From RGIG3009 sp045590415 (GTDB taxonomy: Bacteria > Bacillota > Clostridia > Oscillospirales > Acutalibacteraceae): a DNA stretch of 24,833 nucleotides. Positions 22,457 to 24,833 of the stretch are shown piece after piece. The first letter of the stretch is position 1. The number at the start of each line of letters is the position of its first letter. The stretch lies in NCBI GenBank assembly GCA_045590415.1, contig JAZNRA010000093.1, forward strand, positions 1-24,833. Direction: 5' to 3'. Made by a program: the position numbers and the translations under genes. The notes under the pieces are model-generated. The model did not search any database. It had not been told where the DNA came from and saw only the letters and a program-made list of their open reading frames with translations.

Positions 22457-22726
22457 ATGCAGACATTTTTAAGAAAACTCAGCAGCCGTAAACTCTGGAT
22501 CGCCGTAGTCGGTATCGTAGTCGGACTTGCCACCACGTTCGGCATACAGGAATCCGAGTACAACGAAATCGTAGGCGGCGTGACGATCGTAGCGTCAATT
22601 GTGAGCTACCTGACCGCCGAAGGCCGCGCAGACGCTGCCGGTGCGGTTCCGCTGATACTGCCGCCGGGTGATGGTTCAGACAACGACACCGAGGATAAAA
22701 CGGAGGTCGGCGCGGAGGAACAGTGA
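22457..22726 (+). CDS. Holin
   Basis: 89 residues from ATG 22457 (SD AAAGGAAGGA). The start LSSRKLWIAVVGIVVGLATT carries the 'SRKLW' pattern that opens many Firmicute holins. A second hydrophobic segment (GGVTIVASIVSYL) follows, then YLTAEGRADA and a highly acidic tail (DGSDNDTEDKTEVGAEEQ). It is next to the endolysin and forms the lysis pair with it. The open frame extends further upstream, but the upstream part lacks an SD. Confidence 0.78.
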   Translation: MQTFLRKLSSRKLWIAVVGIVVGLATTFGIQESEYNEIVGGVTIVASIVSYLTAEGRADAAGAVPLILPPGDGSDNDTEDKTEVGAEEQ

Positions 22727-22742
22727 GGGGTGGTGATGTCAT

Positions 22743-22994
22743 GTGACAGACCACATTACACGTAAACACGCCTTCGCGGCAATTGCCGACCGTGATGAGT
22801 ACCGCCGTCTGCTCGACCGCTGTGCGCTCACTGCCGACGATGCAAAGTTGATGGAGCTGTTATACGTCAAACGCATGGACTTAGCCTGTGCGGCCGACAT
22901 GGTGGGTTACAGCTACACTACGGCGTATCGCAGGCACAAGAAGGCACTGGCGGCCATTACCGAACTGACGAAAAAGCGGTTAAAAGACATCTAA
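22743..22994 (+). CDS. Sigma-70 region 4-like helix-turn-helix protein
   Basis: 83 residues, from GTG 22743, with a stop seven bases upstream. The helix-turn-helix is visible in LLYVKRMDLACAADMVGYSY, followed by the recognition helix TTAYRRHKKALAAI. It resembles the C-terminal domain of sigma factors and small phage late activators, and is related in style to the 1922-2275 regulator. It lies at the end of the lysis genes and before a terminator. It may act on the promoter of the following genes or on late genes; this is inference. Confidence 0.7.
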   Translation: MTDHITRKHAFAAIADRDEYRRLLDRCALTADDAKLMELLYVKRMDLACAADMVGYSYTTAYRRHKKALAAITELTKKRLKDI

Positions 22995-23003
22995 ATAACG
23001 ATT

Positions 23004-23059
23004 AAAGACCATCCCGATACTACGGTACAATATAGCCGTAAGGTAAGGGATGGTCTTTT
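23004..23059 (+). terminator. Long hairpin with T-tail, terminator or attenuator
   Basis: AAAGACCATCCC (23004-23015) is a perfect match for GGGATGGTCTTT (23047-23058), and an inner stem TACGG/CCGTA (23021-23025 with 23036-23040) lies in the loop. T-bases end the structure. It ends the lysis operon and lies 40 bp before the next gene. The 12-bp perfect outer stem is longer than usual, and part of it could pair alternatively (see findings). Confidence 0.75.
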
Positions 23060-23064
23060 CCATT

Positions 23065-23091
23065 CCTCCACAAAAATAAAAATCATGGAGG
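23065..23091 (+). promoter_or_regulatory. Possible SD-sequestering hairpin
   Basis: CCTCCA (23065-23070) is complementary to TGGAGG (23086-23091), which holds the SD of the gene at 23100. The loop is 15 nt. Closed, it would hide the SD. The stem is only six bases, so the effect is uncertain. Confidence 0.35.
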
Positions 23092-23099
23092 TAAAAAAC

Positions 23100-23810
23100 A
23101 TGGCTGATCTTGAAGCGAAAACCAATGCAGCGCTCACTACTGGTATTATCGGCACTGCCGGTACGGCTCTCGGCGCGCTCGGACTGCTCGGAGGCGGCAG
23201 CGGCGGCGGAGGTCTCGGCGGTCTCATCGGGGGTCTGACAGGCGGCGGTCAGAACAGCGGTGTTGGCATTAACGGCATGGCTGAGGCGGCAGCCCTTGCG
23301 GGTATGTTCGGCGCACTCGGCGCAGGCAGACACACCGACTGCGGCTGTTATCCCGCAGGTGCATACAATACCGCTCCTATCTGTGAAAACCAGATAGTCA
23401 ACCGCTACGAACTGGGACTTGTGCGCGAGATCGACGCCCTTAAGGCGGGTATCGCACAGCGCGACGCGAACACCTACACCGATCAGAAGCTCCTTGAAGT
23501 GTACAAGTACTTCGACGGCAAGGTAAACGGCATCGAACGCGAGCTCGGCGCACAGCACGTATGGAACCAGAAGACCGAAGACAGCTTCGGCGCGGTTGCG
23601 GCTGACATCCGATGCCTCGGCAAGGAGTTTGACGCAAAACTCGCGGCAGAAAAGGCGGCTCGCTGCTGCGGCGACAACGCGATAGTAACCTACGTCAACG
23701 GCACATTCTATCCGCGTCTCACTGCGGACGTGACCGTCGGCACCGAGACTACGGCGGCACAGCTTTACAACCCGGTAACCAACTGTGGCTGCGGCTGCGG
23801 ATGCAATTAA
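23100..23810 (+). CDS. Gly-rich and Cys-rich post-lysis protein of unknown function
   Basis: 236 residues from ATG 23100 (GGAGG eight bases upstream). An in-frame ATG at 23085 overlaps the SD and is less likely. Residues 10-80 are Gly/Ala-rich and hydrophobic (TTGIIGTAGTALGALGLLGG, then a run of glycines). A cysteine pair at 81 and 83, the helix NRYELGLVREIDALKAGIAQ, and a second helical part follow. The end has YVNGTFYPRLTADVTVGTET and a CGCGCGC tail; ten cysteines in all. Proteins with this make-up occur in gut Firmicute phages as conserved unknowns. A terminator lies on each side, so it is an independent unit. A virion surface or membrane role is possible but unproven. Confidence 0.8.
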   Translation: MADLEAKTNAALTTGIIGTAGTALGALGLLGGGSGGGGLGGLIGGLTGGGQNSGVGINGMAEAAALAGMFGALGAGRHTDCGCYPAGAYNTAPICENQIVNRYELGLVREIDALKAGIAQRDANTYTDQKLLEVYKYFDGKVNGIERELGAQHVWNQKTEDSFGAVAADIRCLGKEFDAKLAAEKAARCCGDNAIVTYVNGTFYPRLTADVTVGTETTAAQLYNPVTNCGCGCGCN

Positions 23811-23825
23811 CGGCTGACACACCAT

Positions 23826-23861
23826 CGGGCGGTGGTACTCACTGCCGCCCGGCACATTTTT
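23826..23861 (+). terminator. Rho-independent terminator
   Basis: CGGGCGGTGGT, loop ACTC, then ACTGCCGCCCG form an 11-bp stem with two wobble pairs. A T-run begins five bases after it. It closes the Gly/Cys-rich gene. Confidence 0.7.
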
Positions 23862-23893
23862 AATTAATACTCAAATCAGCGGAGGTAAACGGT

Positions 23894-24238
23894 ATGGCAA
23901 CATTAGCACAAGTGAAAATGGGCGCGGCGGCGTACATCGAGCAGGAGATCATAGCGAAAATTGACGGCTGGCAGAAATGGGTAGCTGGCGCAGCGGTGTC
24001 AATGGCACTGAATCGCGCAGACGGAATATTCGATATTCTGAAACAGAATCCGGCAATTAAACTGCTCGGAGTGATCGACGATAGTGGTAATATCGATATC
24101 GAGGCGTTGTACACCGAATTCAAGCGGCAGGCTCAGCGAGGACCGATATCATTTGATGTGCCGATGATCGGTAAGCTGACGCTGAATGAGAGTGATGTTG
24201 ATAAAATATATGCGAATATTAAGGGGGTACAGGCATGA
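23894..24238 (+). CDS. Small conserved phage protein of unknown function
   Basis: A 114-residue protein with GGAGGTAAACGGT before ATG 23894. Helical opening (AAAYIEQEIIAKIDGWQKWV), a middle ADGIFDILKQNPAIKLLGVI segment, a DDSGNIDIEALYTEFKRQAQ helix, and an ending KLTLNESDVDKIYANI. The layout resembles proteins found with the Gly/Cys-rich gene in related phages, judged by recollection only. It is coupled by a four-base overlap to the next gene. Function unknown. Confidence 0.65.
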   Translation: MATLAQVKMGAAAYIEQEIIAKIDGWQKWVAGAAVSMALNRADGIFDILKQNPAIKLLGVIDDSGNIDIEALYTEFKRQAQRGPISFDVPMIGKLTLNESDVDKIYANIKGVQA

Positions 24239-24519
24239 CAAAAATCGAAGGTATAATCGAGATGATCGAGGACGGTATGCGCGACGCACGTAAAGAATGC
24301 ATGTGGACGGAGGAGATGCAGAATGGCACCGATAAGGAAGGTGCTGAGATGTTCCGCAACGAAGCTACCAAACGCATTCAGGGTGTAAAGGAAATGCTTG
24401 ATAAGCACGGGCAGATGCTCGAAGACCCGTCCGCCGCTCCGGCGATCGCCAAGGCGTGGAAGAAGCGGCTTGATGCGGAGATCAACGAGAAGATGGGAAT
24501 GCTGCAGAAGTATAAGTGA
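24235..24519 (+). CDS. Small helical protein of unknown function
   Basis: 94 residues, all helical in appearance and charged: IEMIEDGMRDARKECMWTEE, then MFRNEATKRIQGVKEMLDKH, then KAWKKRLDAEINEKMGML. It starts with ATGA over the previous gene's stop and ends two bases before a terminator. It belongs to a two-gene operon with 23894-24238. It might be a coiled-coil scaffold or partner of that protein. No domain was recognised. Confidence 0.65.
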   Translation: MTKIEGIIEMIEDGMRDARKECMWTEEMQNGTDKEGAEMFRNEATKRIQGVKEMLDKHGQMLEDPSAAPAIAKAWKKRLDAEINEKMGMLQKYK

Positions 24520-24520
24520 G

Positions 24521-24550
24521 AGTGCCGGACATACTTTGTCCGGTGCTTTT
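24521..24550 (+). terminator. Rho-independent terminator
   Basis: AGTGCCGGACA, loop TACTT, then TGTCCGGTGCT give an 11-bp stem with two wobbles, ending in TTTT. It separates the last phage gene from the origin-like region, which should therefore be insulated from read-through. Confidence 0.8.
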
Positions 24551-24586
24551 CTATTGCGACAAATTTACGGTATAAATGTAATCTCT

Positions 24587-24631
24587 TGTGGATAAACTTG
24601 TGGAAATATATGTTGATAAAAATGTGGAAAA
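24587..24631 (-). other. DnaA box cluster
   Basis: TTATCCACA, the DnaA consensus, is perfect on the minus strand at 24587-24595. Near-matches on the same strand lie at 24599-24607, 24611-24619 and 24623-24631 (TGTGGAAAT, TGTTGATAA, TGTGGAAAA on the plus strand), spaced 12 bp. One perfect and three near boxes in 45 bp supports DnaA-assisted opening. Confidence 0.75.
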
Positions 24632-24640
24632 AAGCCACAT

Positions 24641-24748
24641 AGATAAAAAGTAATAGTTGCCGGATATTTTGTATTAGTTACATGGATAAAAAGTATTAGT
24701 ATCATGGATATTTTGTATTAGTATCAGGATAATTTGTATCAGAAAACC
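24641..24748 (+). repeat. Five tandem ~22-bp iterons
   Basis: Copies start at 24641, 24662, 24684, 24706 and 24727, giving periods of 21, 22, 22 and 21 bp, so all lie on one helix face. The core is GGATA, four A/T bases, then GTATTAGT; the central bases alternate AAAA, TTTT, AAAA, TTTT, ATTT. The first copy starts AGATA and the last degenerates after GTATCAG. Such spacing is what Rep proteins of iteron plasmids need. Confidence 0.8.
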
Positions 24749-24814
24749 GATTTCCTTCCTATTATATTAATATATAAATATAAATACTTAAATTTTTTTA
24801 TAAAGAATATCATC

Positions 24815-24833
24815 AGGAAAAAAAGTAATAGTT
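24815..24833 (+). repeat. Sixth iteron copy, cut by the window edge
   Basis: AGGAAAAAAAGTAATAGTT matches the first iteron (AGATAAAAAGTAATAGTT) apart from a small change near the start. It lies about 65 bp after the array, and more copies may follow. A second cluster near the promoter of a Rep gene is common in iteron replicons. Confidence 0.6.

Larger units (their letters stand above)
24551..24833. other. Candidate iteron-type replication origin
   Basis: A gene-free, AT-rich 283-bp region with, in order: a cluster of DnaA boxes (24587-24631), five tandem iterons (24641-24748), an AT-rich stretch (24750-24810, nearly all A and T) and the start of another iteron copy (24815-24833). These are the three standard parts of a Rep-dependent, iteron-controlled plasmid origin. 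The Rep gene would be expected to the right, outside the window. Replication has not been shown. Confidence 0.75.

Noticed and set aside
21453..22466. Long open frame antisense to the endolysin gene
   Set aside because: A composition shadow of a clear GH25 gene on the plus strand, without SD or promoter.
23026..23031. TACAAT as a -10 box for the Gly/Cys-rich gene
   Set aside because: It lies in the loop of the terminator-like hairpin and no acceptable -35 is found 16-18 bp upstream, so the promoter of this gene remains unknown.
22980..23855. Long open frame antisense to the Gly/Cys-rich gene
   Set aside because: The plus-strand gene has a good SD, terminators and a coherent protein; the reverse frame runs through both terminator hairpins.
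24641..24748. CRISPR array
   Set aside because: The repeats are tandem without unique spacers and only 21-22 bp in period; they fit iterons instead.

Overview
The window is a contiguous piece of a tailed temperate phage (siphovirus with HK97-type head) or phage-plasmid. GC content is moderate to high, genes are tightly packed and mostly rightward, Shine-Dalgarno (SD) sites are strong (GGAGG type), and ATG, GTG and TTG starts are all used. The Gram-positive lysis and tail-tip genes (GH25 endolysin, Dit, Gp37-like Tal, tail-fibre accessory proteins) point to a low-biomass-annotated Firmicute host, most likely a gut Clostridia/Oscillospiraceae-type bacterium. That host call is inference. No rRNA, tRNA, CRISPR, IS element or integrase is visible.

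Layout. (1) 1-2275 is the end of an early/middle region: a truncated unknown gene, a MazG-like pyrophosphohydrolase, two related small proteins flanking a one-pass membrane protein, and a sigma-region-4-like late regulator. (2) 2276-4997 is an accessory island. A leftward three-gene operon (including an LPD29-like protein) and a rightward ribbon-helix-helix / small acidic protein / YafQ toxin operon diverge from a compact control region with two near-consensus promoters and five copies of an 11-bp operator half-site. Terminators close both sides. (3) 5050-12071 holds the HNH nuclease, a candidate cos region, small and large terminase, portal, ClpP-type prohead protease, HK97 capsid, and connector/closure/terminator proteins. 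(4) 12088-20985 is the tail: major tail protein, tail chaperones with a programmed -1 frameshift at A AAA AAG, a 1404-residue tape measure, Dit, Tal, a fibre/baseplate protein and two accessory proteins. (5) 20982-22726 is the lysis module: an anchored membrane protein, GH25 lysozyme and two holin-like proteins. (6) 22743-24519 lies beyond lysis: a second sigma-like HTH protein, a terminator-bounded Gly/Cys-rich protein preceded by an unusual leader RNA, and two small helical proteins. (7) 24551-24833 is a non-coding, AT-rich end with a perfect DnaA box plus three near-matches, five tandem ~22-bp iterons and the start of a further iteron copy. This is the architecture of an iteron-regulated plasmid origin.

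The most notable reading is that the element combines a complete virion and lysis gene set with an iteron/DnaA origin and a toxin-antitoxin operon while showing no integrase here, so it may be a phage-plasmid whose Rep gene starts just past the right edge. Secondary points are the operator-studded divergent promoter, the possible split antitoxin, and the Gly/Cys-rich gene whose leader could form mutually exclusive hairpins.
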